Positions 1 to 13,016 of a stretch of DNA of 64,000 nt are shown here, piece after piece. The notes under the pieces were generated by a model. That model searched no databases. It saw only the letters and a list, made by a program, of their open reading frames with translations, and was not told the origin of the DNA. Each line of letters opens with the position of its first letter. Position 1 is the stretch's first letter. Source of the DNA: Tubiluchus corallicola (taxonomy: Eukaryota; Priapulida; Priapulimorpha; Priapulimorphida; Tubiluchidae); the NCBI GenBank assembly GCA_030141605.1, contig JAQGDQ010000627.1:60155-124154 (forward strand). The letters are read 5' to 3'. The position numbers and the translations under genes are program-made.

Positions 1-95
1 GTGTAAGTGTATTCATATTATTATGTATTTTGTTCACATTAACCTTTGACAGTTCAACAAAACAATTAAACCAATTATGTCAAATGACAACATAC

Positions 96-3000
96 CTTCC
101 ACAATATGGAATGGAGCCATTGATCTCTGAGATATGAATTACTGGCCTGAAAAAAAACAGCAACAGTAACACTCGATTTCGTTATCAAAAAGACTGAAAT
201 ATGACGATAATAAAATTTGAAAATTGCTATTCTCTTAATGGAAAATCTTCTGCCCTGCACAGTGCATCCATTATCAATGCCGAGTGTAATTTCGAAAGAC
301 GCTTTGATAAAAAACAACATTTTTACACCATGAAACAAAAAGTCCTGTCAGTCTCCTTTGCTGTAATAATAATTATGGTTTTCTGGGAACATTTTCTATT
401 TGCAGGTACGTCTAAATTACACTGTACGTTATCAACAAGATACACGTTGTTGCACATTGAAGCAATCTCTTGTTATATAATTAAAAAATTTAAAAGTATG
501 TATTTTAGTTGAGCAAGTGAGTACTGTCCACTAGGATTTAACAGGTTGGATAGTACAAACACACAAGACATAAATATTTTTTACAAAACACTAGCCTAAA
601 GAGGGTCATCAACTTACAATAATTTCTTATTCTATTACAAGTTAAACTGGAAGCCTTGGAATGATTTATACAATGCGTGGCTCTAGATGACATATATAAA
701 TATATATGTATCACGGCAAAGTGTTTGCAATACTTGCAGCCTCAGTTACAAAAAAATGCTTTTGAAATAACACCTAATGTATCCCGCAGACAATGTTGTA
801 CAGGCATGAAAATAATTCCATTCATGAAAAGACTATAAATTTAAGGCGGTAACTATTCATTATTTGGAATGCTCTCATATAAAGACGCTTCCGTTTCACC
901 TGCGTGGCAATCGCATATATACAGTAGTGAATCCAGAATGCATGCATGCATGACAAAGATAAGACTACACGCCATTGTAAAGACATTTACAAAGCCTCTA
1001 CAGCCAACAGACTTTCCACAGATTTACAATTAAGCAACGTTTGCATTCCTTTCAACGCTGTCAAAAGCATAGACGGTTTTTACTTGCTTTAATGAATCTA
1101 TAGAGAGAGGTTTGCGCAGCAGCAGTAGCTGTAGGAAGCCCGCATTATGAAAAATGTCAGAGTTCGGCAGAACATCTCGGCTTTCTTAAGCTGTCAAGAA
1201 CTGAGACGTTCGCTACATTCAAATGTCAACGTATACCCTGGTGATTTTAATGCAATACATCAATACTAACTTATAAAATTATGATAAACAGGTCTTCTTA
1301 AGTGGCCAGGCTTCATTGTACAACTGTACATTGTCTATTAAGATGTTTTATGGACCACTAAACTATCGTAAATGATAAAGTTTGTTATCCAAATTTGAGC
1401 TACTATTTTTACATACAGGTTTTTAAAATCTAGGACATGCACTATTTAATTACTATGTGTACGTGTTCACTTGGTCCTGGCTTATACTTCAAAAGATGCT
1501 GCCGCAAATATCACAAAAAATGGTGTGATTGTGCCAAAGATGGCCGGTAATAAAGTCACGGGAAAAAAGTCAAAATTAATTTTGGCTAGGGTTAGGGTCA
1601 TTTCTTTTCCCCGTGCCTTTTTTCCTGTAACTTTTTTATCTGTGACTGTATTACCTGGATTCATTCCACGTACCACAATGAACATAATAATGGCACTCAT
1701 TTTACTGCCAGGCTTTTAGGGACGAGTCTTACTTAACAAAGACAGGCTACATATAATTACAATTTTACAATTATTTAAGCCCACGAATAGATATAAGAAA
1801 AAAGTGTAAGCATAGATCCAAAAAAATCTCCTAAGAAGAAAATAATGATTCAAGACAAAATAAAGCAACCATGTTTATGCCTTAATGGGTGTTGCCCAAC
1901 TACTGGAAAATGTTGCATATTGCTTTTAAAAAAGAACCTTGAGAGTGCTTAGAACTTGGAATGATCGTGAGTGATCATTGGGCCAAGTAAACCTTTAGTT
2001 TACACACTCAGTGTTATATGAGTAAGCAGTATGCTTGACAAAAAGTAAATGAACCCAAGTCCGCTTTATATTAAGCTTTTAGTTCATGTCAACAAGTGTA
2101 GTGGTTTGAACAGCGTTATGCATTCAAAAGTTAGACTTTAATCTATCATCCAATGACTCTCAAGCAACATTCCAATTGCTTTTTCAAAGTCACGCCAATC
2201 GAGGTTTTCCAATCGAAGATGTAGTTTTTAATTAACATAATGTCACATAATTTGACACAGTTTCCGAGAAGACATCATTACGAGATTGGGAACATATTAT
2301 GAACTCTTCCCTAAGCATTGCTCCTGTTATAATGTCATCCGTTTGAATGCAAGTCGAGTAATTAAGCCATGACGGTGACAGTCATCGGAAACTAGGTAAG
2401 CAATACAACTAACTCGTCTGATTTCAAAGCAAGCAAAATTTGAATACTACCACTAATCAATATCCGCTAATGCAAGGCAGGATTAAGCTGTGGATAGAAT
2501 GACTCAAGTGTCACAGCTTGTTGTTAAAGGCTTACTGAATTAACCTAAATCTGCCAAGGAATAATATACATGCACATATATAGCCATTACCAGATGGCAA
2601 ACGGTCTGCAATAATTATAAACATATATGAGTGAAACAACTTTTTTAATTACTATGAGGTATTTTACTATTCTTCGCCCGGCTTTTGTTTATTATTTCGT
2701 CACATCCATAAATTAATAAATGCATTTTTATCAATTTCCAATTGCTGTAGCTGCCTAAATAATAAAGTTTTGATTGTACAATCAGACTGATAGGTTTCAT
2801 AAGCTTCCTATATAATACTTCTCTCATTCTTCTTTTAAAAACGGGTAGCGCTCATTACAGACCAAGAACATTTGATTGATAATTAGAGACTCCGTCCACA
2901 AATCCCTTCAGTAATCAAAATCTGCACAACAGGTTGGCATATTTTTTATTCCTAGCCCCATTTTTATATGCTAGAATTGTCTGTTGCCCAATGCACCAAT

Positions 3001-6000
3001 CTCGATAGTCTTCAAGATTCCTATCGAGATCCTACAAGGCGTTACAGACACTACAGAATCTTGCATGCACACATGTTGGAACAATCGCTTATTGCTTATT
3101 GCAATGAGTTTCAATGTCTGAGAGGATTTTTTACAGGTCGGTTGAATTTGTTAGAAGTACCGTTAATTTCAGTGGCTTTGTTTTACTTTGCGTACCAAAA
3201 ACCTCTCACATTACTGCTGACATTGTTAGAAGAAATATTTTATTTCATTCAATTTGTTAATTGAAGCAAAGGCCATTCGCACATTTCAAGTTTGCTAATG
3301 TTGAATTTGTTAACTTCCCACAGCTTCAGTCCTCAGTACACTCTTGTACAGTAGGTATCACACTCAGTATACGGAAGGGTTTTTCGATCTGCTGCCTTGC
3401 ATTCCTGCGGGTTTCAGGGACGCAGCGCAGCAGCAGCAGCAGCTACAGCACGTTTTAGTGCACTGAATGTACGGTAAACAAGGTCTTTTACAGCTGAGCT
3501 TACAGCTTCAGCGAAACCACTGAAAGCAGTAATTGATTATATTACCGCTGACAATTGACAGGGCTTCAGCAGAGTGAGAAAAATGCTATGTATGTTCTAT
3601 TATCGCTTCCCTAGTTATTCACGCGCATAAAAATTAGGTAACGCGTTCTAGGCCTCGCCCAATGTGTTGCCGTAGATGCCTTCCGTTGATGAGAAACCAC
3701 CAAAAATATGGCTAAACAGAATACAGGGCTTCAAGAGCACAGATGGTGTAATAACTCCGAGAAATTTACTAAAATAATTATTGTTTGTGACAAGGAAAAT
3801 GGCAGCGACACGTATGGAAAATTACGGATGCGTATCACCTGCTAAAAAAATTAAAAATAAGAGACAGACAACATAAGAGCGGACATTTGCTGGTCAGCCT
3901 CTTACAACAAAAACACTATGGTTATATGGCATACAGTAAACAAGGTTACAGTAAGGGGAGTGTACCTGGCGGGTGGTGCTTTTTAGATTTTACCATGTAC
4001 AACTCAAAATAATGTATTTCCATTCGATTGATACGAGGTTCCCCGTTTTTTCAATATAATTCTTGTGCAGTGTGACAATGACGCGCCGTTGTACCAGTGT
4101 TTGTGTCAATAATATTGACAGTAATATTGCGCAAGATGAAAATGTGACCTTCGATACCGCCTACAGACGCTCAATAATTTGTCAATATTCAGGACGGACA
4201 ATATTAATGTCAACGTTAATATTATTGTTATGCATCTGTACTGTCGAAACTAATTTAAGCTCCTTTTTAGTATCGAAACCTGAAGGAATTATTGTAGAAT
4301 AAAGTTCATTTACTGTGATATGTATATAGTATAATGGCATACGCAGGTGTCAATAACATTTCAACTTCTCTTTCTTCTGTACAAAAAATATGATGAAATA
4401 GTTAGAAATTTGTCATGCCAGTAGGTGCAGAGAAAACCACAGAACTTCTCTCCAGAAGGGCACTGTTTTCCTACTGAAAATTGGTGTTGCATATTTATGA
4501 AATAAAATAAGAATAAAATAAATTTTTGGCAGAAAAATACACAAGTTTTTACAATTTCTTTTGTATTTAGAAATTTATTTTAAATAAACAGACGACGTAC
4601 GGACATACGGAACAGCTACCTGTTGTTATGATAGAGTAAACCAATACATGCTGTGTAGACGTAATGTATCAATCATACGTTGGCAGCAATACAACAATTG
4701 TTGTTACATTATAGATTGTACAGCTGTTAGCATTTAACTACAGTTCTAGCAAGAAAGATATGCGGTAAAGGATTTCGACTATTTCCGTTAAGCAAACCAT
4801 TAAATTCTCTGATTTATTTTACCCAAACTCGTAAACAGGACGCAAAAGTTGACACACACAGATATTTCTCACGCAGAAAAAGTGCAAAATGCGGTTCGGC
4901 TGTTTGCGTGCTGTGTTGACATAACATAGTTCATAGCCGTCACGACTGGGCCCATGAGGCATTCCTCTAAACGAGCCGAAGCTTTATTGGAAGTCCGAAT
5001 CATGTACTCTAGTTTTCATATCAGCCAATAAACACACGCACTGCACGATGAAGCGATCTCAGCTTGTACTTTCATGACATTAACAGCGCGGCTCAAAGTG
5101 AAATGGAATTTAGGGACGAGTGATGTATGTCATGATGTCCGCCGCTGTATTAATATTGTGCGGCATGTGCACACAAAATAAAAAATTTCTCCCCACTCAT
5201 AACTTAACAAAATCTACAGGCTGTAACCAATAACTTATGGTCAGGTATGTACATAATATTGGTTGCTATGGAAACGGAAAGGGCACGACAAGGTACTGTG
5301 TTGCGCCTATAACCAACGCACTTGATCAATTATTATTGCTATTTCTCTCTTTGTGTTCTCTTAAGGAGAAATTCAGCAACGAGATAACTGAAAATGACCA
5401 CGTTAACACATCTAACATGTGCGACAACTCACAATTCACGTATCTCACGAGTCACTAATCAATTAAATACGTCAAAAAGCCCCAAACAAACTAAATTGAC
5501 AGCTGGCATCATTGGCACGTCTAATACAGTAAGCATTGTAATGATAATCGTTTTTTTCCTAATGATTTTATCAATTATAGCAGCACTGAAACAGGTGGGG
5601 CTTGAAAGCAGAGGGCTATTCCACATAAGCCACTTAACTGTGGTACTACTAATACTGTCCAAAATATTAGTCCACTGAAAGAAAGTATTGGTTTGCTTGT
5701 CTGCAGAGAAAAAAGTGACCTTTATACAAATGAAAGCATAAACATTAATAGGTGCCATATGTCGGTATTTGTCCTTGAATTATTACTTGTGTCAAGCTCT
5801 GTTACAGAGAAGTTACTCGGATATTGACTATTGAGTATTGATCACTTGTTTACCTAAACATTCCTTTATTATCAATGTATAGATCACGTTGGTTATTCAG
5901 TAAACAGAATTATCCCCACTTGCCGCGACAGTTCATGACCACATAGCACAACGAGGACTTCGGGAATGTGCCGAGATTGAGGCATTGAAGATAAATATAT

Positions 6001-7247
6001 AGCCTACAATCTGGAGTAGGCTATATGTTTAAACAATAACTTTATAGGATGTAGCCAAATATAATAATTACACAGATAAAAGGGATATTGTCTTAAACTT
6101 AATCTTAGTAGAATCAATCACACTATCACATATGTCAAGAGAACAATGGAACATTTGAAATTTAGAGTTTAAAATGTTGTTTACCTGTAGTAAAAGTGAA
6201 CCATCTGGTATCGTAATCCTAAGGCAAAACTTTTGTCCCGCATCCCAACGGGAGATCACGTGAATTTCCTCAATTGCCGTGTACGCAATAGGCTCTTCCA
6301 TGAAACCCGTGGGCTGAAATCAGCAGAATCGTTAAATAGTTAGGCAGGTGGAGAATTAAAATTATGAATTTGTAACAGCATTCACTTCTGTCTTTAAACA
6401 TTGATCAATAAACACATAACGTAGGTGAACGGTATGTAGTTCTACATGGCATAATAAATAGTGAATTTACTAATTCCATTTCATGTAACAAGCGTTTAAG
6501 TGATTGTACCAAATTAATTATTTAGTTAAGATTAGTTAAAATTATTAAACAGATAAGTTTATTTGCTTGTTTTAGGAAAACGTACAGCCATTCAAGGCAA
6601 CAGGCACAGCAGCACAAATTAGTAAACTATACAAAATATGTGTCAAGAAGATTCAAGATTCAAGGCGTCAGTCAGATATAATATTTACTGACTCAAACTC
6701 CCAAACTGACCAGATCTCGAGTTTGGCTCCAAAACAAAATTTATTAGTCCCAGGCCTGCATTTTCCAGAAATTACAATTAGTCCTATAATTTTCAATAAA
6801 TTATGACTAGGTCTACCATGGTACACACAAAAAATTCGGGTCTATTGGCCTCACCGTTGTGGACTGTATTTCACTTTCAGCCAACACAAGATGATGACTT
6901 TCCCAGCGACGAAGCCACTTGGAACTCATGATTTTGCTTATAACCGTTCGAGTGTGATTTAGTCTACACACTTGTATATCTCCATCATTTATAAGTTTAT
7001 ATCTTGGTCCCGAACAACTGAAAGGCCGAGAAGGAGAATCAGTAGCAGACGTGTCTGGTCTGCTTATACTCGCACCCTCAGTGCCACATGCATCAGATCT
7101 CACAGGTGTAGATGGAGCAGATGTCTCATTTGTTAACAAAGTTATTCCAATGCTCTTTTCACTCAAACCTGCAAGTGAATTGGGCACACTGTTAATGTCA
7201 TTTTTCCGATGCTGCGGTGTGTTAGGACCCGACGAACAGCTTGCCAT
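96..7247 (-). CDS. CMIP: CMIP (c-Maf-inducing protein) N-terminal exons, partial
   Basis: Three minus-strand exons join in phase 0: exon 1 7247-6855 (131 codons), exon 2 6313-6185 (43 codons), exon 3 146-96 (17 codons). Each intron starts with GT (gtgagg, gtaaac, gtatgt) and ends in a pyrimidine-rich cag. Residues 1-80 are a Ser/Thr/Pro-rich leader. A PH-like domain then starts near residue 82, with segments GDIQVC, SKIMSSKWLRRWESHHL, YTAIEEIHVISRWDAGQKFC, ITIPDGSLLLQ and NSYLRDQW, which correspond to the N-terminal PH domain of vertebrate CMIP. CMIP is a cytoplasmic signalling adaptor with an N-terminal PH domain and C-terminal leucine-rich repeats. The rest, including the LRRs, lies beyond the left edge. 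The start at 7247 is the first ATG of the open frame. The leader does not resemble the vertebrate N-terminus, so an upstream non-coding exon or another start is possible. Confidence in the family is high. Confidence 0.9.
1460..1725. repeat. Foldback (palindromic) MITE-like element
   Basis: The two halves are imperfect inverted copies. The left half carries ggtaataaagtcacgggaaa and the right half, reversed, carries ggtaatacagtcacagat. The ends read cctggctta and, reversed, taaaagcctggc. The centre includes ctagggttagggtc. Both strands stay open for about 75 codons because of the symmetry, which is not evidence of coding. The superfamily is not assigned. Confidence 0.45.
5997..6026. other. Perfect 11-bp stem hairpin
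   Basis: atatagcctac at 5997-6007 and gtaggctatat at 6016-6026 are exact reverse complements around an 8-nt loop. It lies in CMIP intron 2, about 160 bp beyond the donor of exon 2. Function is unknown. Confidence 0.5.
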
Positions 7248-7540
7248 GTCACGCGGCTGAATGGTTTCACCTTCGTTCGCAGAAACAGAACTGCAGTGGC
7301 TGTGACCGGAGTCACTTAAACGCCAACATAGCCAACACTGAGCAGCCAGGACTAAGTGTGCGGAAAACTATTCCTGAAAGCCATTACTATATCTTCCAAA
7401 ATGTTTCCTAAAAAATGAAAATTCTTAATAAAACACAGTGATGTCTTACCAAAAAGCTTTAAATCTGCAGTATTTTATTATGATACATAACAGGATAGTG
7501 TAATATGTTTCTGAACGACATTGTAGTGATTGTACCTGCT

Positions 7541-7564
7541 CAATATATATATATATATATATAT
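7541..7564. repeat. (TA)n microsatellite
   Basis: A run of about 12 TA units upstream of the CMIP start codon, seen directly. Confidence 0.9.
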
Positions 7565-9455
7565 GGTATCACAAGTGTCTATTAATTTCCATCTCTAGTA
7601 TAATGGTACTACAACAAAGTGGAATGAGATTGGCAGCTTTGAACTAATGACGCGACATGCAACTTATCCCAGAGCTGCATTGATTGCAAAAAAAGTCATT
7701 GCTGTTTTTCTGTTAAGTAACCCAGAAATGCCAGAGAACAGTAGTAACAAATAGTACTTCAAAGTTCACAAAATTGTGTAAATGATTTTGAAATAATTAA
7801 TATCATGATCATGCTTTTGAGCTACACTTTTCAGCAATTTTCGGAGCACAACTAAACAACCAAGTATTTACAGTAAAACTATTAAACTTGTGACATGTTT
7901 GAATCAAATCACTTGATCAGGTCTCAAGTCAAACCCTAAAGTAAAGGGTTCAACTCTCAAGTCAAGTCCAAGTCTTCCAATTTTGTGACTCGCCAGTCCA
8001 CCACGTGAATCCTAACTCAACAAGCAACGCTTACTTTAAGATTTATGATCATCCAGTCTTAAAATAATTTGCTTTTTATCTTTCCTGATGGCCAAGGCTG
8101 TCCTAAACGCTTCTAGCCGGATCACTTATCAAAGTACAACACTGCCTAAATCGTTTATGCTGCGAAGGAAGCATCACTAAGACCTAAATTACTATAGTAA
8201 TTTTAGTATTAGTAACTACCTAACTTTTCTACATTATAATAATGAAGCTTAATATTTTCAGTCAATTAAAACAACCCAACAAAACGCGTTAATACAAAAA
8301 ACATTTCATAAGACCAGCTCACCAAGCACAAATGAAACGACAATAATGCCTTTTACACGTATCTCCCGATGCACTTCACGGTGAAAAACAACTGGGAGCA
8401 GAAAACAATCGAAACTAAAGACGTTCAGACGATTCGCGGATAGGAGAGAATCTCAGACGATCTGACGGGCTGACATATGACGTAATAGCAGTCTGCGCCA
8501 CCTTTTGTCAAATTTATAAAGAATATCTATTATTTTTATCTGATATACAGAAATCTTTGAATTTACTCCAAGTGTAACCAAAAGCACCTTGGATACCAGT
8601 AATTAATAAAGACATACAACAACTGAGACAAAACTTAACAATAGCATTTTACGTGGACACAATTCTAAATTATATGTACATTATTCTCGCACTAATGTCA
8701 GAGCCCACTCAATTTCGCATATCATTGGGAGAGGCTGTCAGAAACCGTCTTACGGTTAGGTATGTTATAGCGTCGCAAGCAAGTTTAACATTACCGGAGC
8801 TGAAAACTTCAGCTACAGACAGGAAGCAGTGGTGTGCTCTAATAAAGGAAAGAGGTTCTTGTCTACAATAGATGTTTCGAGCCTGACCCTGAGAAATGTA
8901 TTTTAGTAGACAAAATCTGACAAACCAAAATGCAAAGTGTCATTCTGCCATGACTATACATGAATTATAATTTTTGTAGGATTTTGACGAAAAAAATTGT
9001 TTAATTTTTAAACTTATGATGAACTTTGCTATTGTGTAGTACACTTTAGTGAGGTGCTAACTAAGTAATTAAAAACTTATGATTAAAACTTTGACTCAAG
9101 ACTGTTAAATTGTAATATTTGACAGAAGTCAGCAGATAGTAATGCAAAAATGTGTGAAAGAGCGCTTGAGAGGGGCTGAAAGTAGAGACATTAATATAAT
9201 GTTATCAATTTGTTGTGAATATCAATCGATTGATCATGAATGAGAATACTCTTAGTTCTATGTTAGCATCTGTCGTTAAACAATTAATAACTAGCATATT
9301 TCTGAAAATGTGGTAAATCAAATGGATAACTGATATTTACAATGAAAAAATGCACAGAAGCATTTATTTTCAAATTTTTTGATCAGTTTTGGTTTAAAAT
9401 GTCAGGATCAGTTATGGGTATGGTAATTAATAGCAATAATTATAAAAAATTTCTA

Positions 9456-10078
9456 TTAAAGGAAAACCAGGCCCCACCTCAAACTGTAGCTCAAAGCAAT
9501 CTACCCGAAGGGAACATATTAGTTTTTTCAATAATGACTTGTGCGAAAAGTTATTACAACATAATGGTAATTTTGTGCTCGTGTAGCTAGTTCCTCACTG
9601 TTAAACGTTTTTTATATTTCGCTAGCTTTCACGGGTGTTCAGTTGTGACGTACATATAGTACAGAAGTTTGAGAGCTCATTCGTGAGCACAGTGGTAAAC
9701 TTGAAAACTGAATTTCAAACTTAAAATTTGCCGAGTTTTTGCATATCACGCTGAATGTTGTACAGTACCACTGTAATTAGATTTTCGTTTTCGCAAACAC
9801 ATGCAACACATCCGTGAAATGATTGTGCTTTTGACATTTACGTACAGTTGTGATGTCATATCACTAATTGGGCATGCATGCCATTAATTAAGTTTTTGAT
9901 CTATTATTTTCTACCAGAAATCATATCACTATTTTGGCATGCATGCCATTAGGTAAGTTTTTGATCTATTATTTTTTACCAAAAACACTTTGGCATTATT
10001 ATAGGTCTTAAAATGTACACTTTTACTGCATTTCAAAATGGGATAGTATATGAAAAATCATATCATGTTTTCCCTTAA
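9456..10078 (+). mobile_element. TTAA-flanked MITE, copy A
   Basis: The element starts TTAAAGGAAAACCAGG and ends CATGTTTTCCCTTAA, giving imperfect terminal inverted repeats with TTAA at both ends. It shares ordered blocks with copies at 36749, 38465 and 63574, for example ttcgtgagcacagtggtaaa and atatgaaaaatcat. An internal tandem duplication of about 65 bp (9868-9990) repeats ggcatgcatgccatta and gatctattatttt. It has no transposase, so it is non-autonomous. TTAA ends are typical of piggyBac-type transposition, but that assignment is inferred. Confidence 0.7.
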
Positions 10079-11161
10079 CAATGCGTTTAGTTAGTCTATA
10101 AGAATTATTGATATTGTAGTTCACAGAAAATCGTTCTTAAATGTTAGGCTCATTCCTATGGGGGGGGCAGGTGGTCGGTCATGTCACATATTGTTGTCAC
10201 ATGTTGTTGCCGCTGTCGTGCTGTTCTTTTTGATCATTTATTTAGTGTTTTCTAGTGGCATGGAAATGAGATGTCATGAAATAGGATGTTAATCCAACTT
10301 GTTTCCATTACTATAACATTTGTCTTGTATAACTTAAAGGAGTTTCCAGTGGTTTATAAAATCATGCACACGTGGTGACTAGATGGCATTTTGTTCATTT
10401 TCTGTCCTGCTCCTTATTCGTATTATTTAATTACATTGTCTTATAGTATCAATATTTTTGTTGAAAGTAATTCTAGATAGTGTGTAATGTGTATACCTAT
10501 ATGAATTTTCTTGATTTACTACATTATTTTGCTGAGACATAATTATATCTGGTGTGACTTTGCCCTACATTTTTGCAGAAAATAAGAACACGTCTCCGTT
10601 TCTAATGTTTTTCTGGAACTAGCACCCTACCCTACATACAAATTATTATGTACTTACAAACCCTTAGCGTCCAGCCAGTCTGCAAGCCACATGACAGTGC
10701 ACACCAAACTACGAGTTTGTGATCGCCGAAGAAGAAAAATGAGGTTCGAGAAAGTTTAAAGATTTCTGCTTTTATAATCTTGTTGTGCTGACAAGCCAGT
10801 ATGTTTTTTTTGCTAGATTACCGCTGTTTACTTGTGTTGAGGGCAGACTTTTTCATTTTAGAATTCTACAGGCCCAAAGACTACAATAGGAGTAATGGGC
10901 ACATAATAATGATGATGTAAACGAATGCAAAATTGATGAGTTTTTTTTATTAAACTAACAACGGTGATGAAGCCTAGGCTATAACATTAACAAGAATGCA
11001 AAGCATTGCTTAACAGTCGCGTTTACTTGATCAGACGGAAACGAACGTTTTTAACTCAGTATGACTTGCTTCCTCACCATACCATGACAAGTGCCGCTAG
11101 GCGGCACTTCCACTTGAGAGACCACTTTATAGAGATAACATTAATTATATGTAAAACCCGA

Positions 11162-11220
11162 GAGAGAAAACGTGTGATAAAACAATTAACAAGAGAAAAC
11201 GTGTGATAAAACAATTAACA
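11162..11220. repeat. 29-bp direct tandem duplication
   Basis: Two adjacent copies of a unit containing gaaaacgtgtgataaaacaa lie back to back in the CMIP-ANKS6 intergenic region. Confidence 0.85.
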
Positions 11221-12313
11221 GAGGTTTAACAAGAGAGACAACTATAGTCTTATAGTCTCCGCCCTGTCAATCTATGGTAATGATCATTGGCCATGTTTAG
11301 CTTTAGTTCAAGCATGCTGTTAAGTAGGTAACTAAGATATCAACAGAGGAAAGTGTTGGCTGCACCGGCTTTCTCAAAGTATGAATATTAACATCAAATG
11401 TAAGCTCAGGTCCAAAGGATTTTCAACATTTCATCTTCAAACCTTTTGCTTAATTAATAGGACATAAGAACTTTATTTCACACGTAATCATAATCACTGT
11501 TACAGACTCTGAAAGTAAATTGTCAATTAGAGATTGATGCTTTTCAAAGATGCTTATAATACAGACTACATGCTCATTACTGCAGATCAAATAAAAAATA
11601 ACCAAGGATTTGTATGATATTATGTGGGAGATTGCATGACAATTGACATCCACCATATATGTGTAACAATATAATATACTCTTGTTTTGCTAACTATTAT
11701 TTGCCATTGTAGTAATGTGTTTTGCACAGTGTAACTAATCTTTGGATCTAGTTCATTTTCGAATACCAAAAGAAAGATTCAGCAAAGAAGTTAAATTATG
11801 AAATAAAGGATCCATAGCTTTTGGTTGTATCCCACTCAGAATCTGTTCTGCACCATTAACAACAGGCCACGTACTCGTATATCAAGATAAAAGTAAAAAT
11901 CACATAATTAGCTCACTTTTAAGCAAACCAGCTGCATCATACAGCTCTACTGCTGGTCTGCCCACAAATCATGGAGTTAAGGAAAAATACCTCAACTTTC
12001 ACAACATATTAATCTGTGCAAGTGAGGCTTGTCATTACCTTGATTTAATTTAATTTATGGTTAATTTATCTGGAAAACTAACATATCGCAGACTGGTAAT
12101 ATCATTTTTATGAAAAGAAGTCACTTTATAATAAAGACTAAGAAGTGTTTTAAAAACTCTGTTGTTTGTTTTCAAAGAGTTTTCGTTGAAATTTTTATCA
12201 GCTGCTCTCAAGTGAAGTATTCATTGGTGATAGTGTTCATTTAACTGTCTCATAATACCCTCATTTATTGCAGAACGTAATGCAAGTCTGTAAATATTTA
12301 TTGGTCAGTTGAA

Positions 12314-13016
12314 ATGACCAGTGAAATCAACAAGTTTTTATCAGCGGCTGAAGTTGGTGACTTAGCCATGGTGCAAGACTTATTAGATGGTGGTTTAGGA
12401 GTGGATGCCTTTGACGAGGATGGAGTAACTGCACTACAGGTTGCAGCTGCTAATGGGCAAGAGGATGTTGTTCGGTTGCTTTTGATGCGTGGAGCAGCAC
12501 TTGAGAAGTCAAACGTGCATGGTTGGTCAGCGCTGATGCAGTCTGCTCGACATGGACACACTGTAATTATGGGTTTACTGCTTCAACATAAAGCAGATCC
12601 AGACAGAAGGAGTTTGCTTGGTGGCAATGCACTACTGATGGCAGCTCGGGGTGGACATACAGCTGCTGTTCGCTTGTTACTTGACGCAGGAGCAGAAACT
12701 GACCCTTGTGGTACTTTAGGTGATTTTACTCCCCTGATTCCCGCTGTCGCATACGGCTATGATTCTGTTACTAAGCTGCTATTGGATCGGGGTTTTGATG
12801 CTAACTACAGAATGCTATCAACTGGCACGAGCAGTCTGATGTTTTCTGCTACAAATGGTCACATGACCACCTGTCAGCTCCTGGTTGATCGTGGATGTGA
12901 TTTGAATGCTGTAGACATATGTGAAAGAACTTCACTAGACTTAGCTGTTATGTCTAACAAAAGAGAAGTGCAGGGATACCTTGAAAGAAAAACAACTTAT
13001 CAGAAACGTAAAGCAG
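12314..13016 (+). CDS. ANKS6: ANKS6 exon 1 (main ankyrin-repeat block)
   Basis: The largest coding exon, 703 nt, encodes residues 1-234 and ends in phase 1 at a gtaatg donor. It carries at least six ankyrin units, visible as repeated G-x-TAL/SAL-x-x-AA-x-x-G-H patterns such as [20 protein letters not shown] and [20 protein letters not shown]. Without splicing the frame runs four more codons to TGA. Confidence 0.93.

Larger units (their letters stand above)
147..6184 (-). other. CMIP intron 2 (6.0 kb)
   Basis: This stretch separates CMIP exons 2 and 3. It holds a foldback element at about 1460-1725 and short open frames (for example 2968-3264 and 4063-4302) with no recognisable domain and no splice support. 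Nothing else coding was seen. Confidence 0.75.
7248..12313. other. Intergenic region between divergent CMIP and ANKS6
   Basis: This 5-kb stretch lies between the start codons of two divergently transcribed genes, so it should contain both promoters. Visible content: a TA run at 7541-7564, a TTAA-flanked MITE at 9456-10078, a 29-bp tandem duplication near 11162-11220, and an exon-like segment at 8695-8764. A 3' splice site (ttattgcag) ends at 12273, 40 nt before the ANKS6 start, so ANKS6 probably has a spliced leader or an upstream non-coding exon. Confidence 0.6.

Noticed and set aside
1589-1603. Telomere-like ctagggttaggg
   Set aside because: Only two units at the centre of a foldback element, not a telomeric array.
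1471-1719. Mirror-like frames on both strands
   Set aside because: A consequence of the foldback repeat symmetry.
2968-3264. 98-codon plus-strand frame
   Set aside because: No domain, no splice or promoter signals, and it lies antisense in the CMIP intron.
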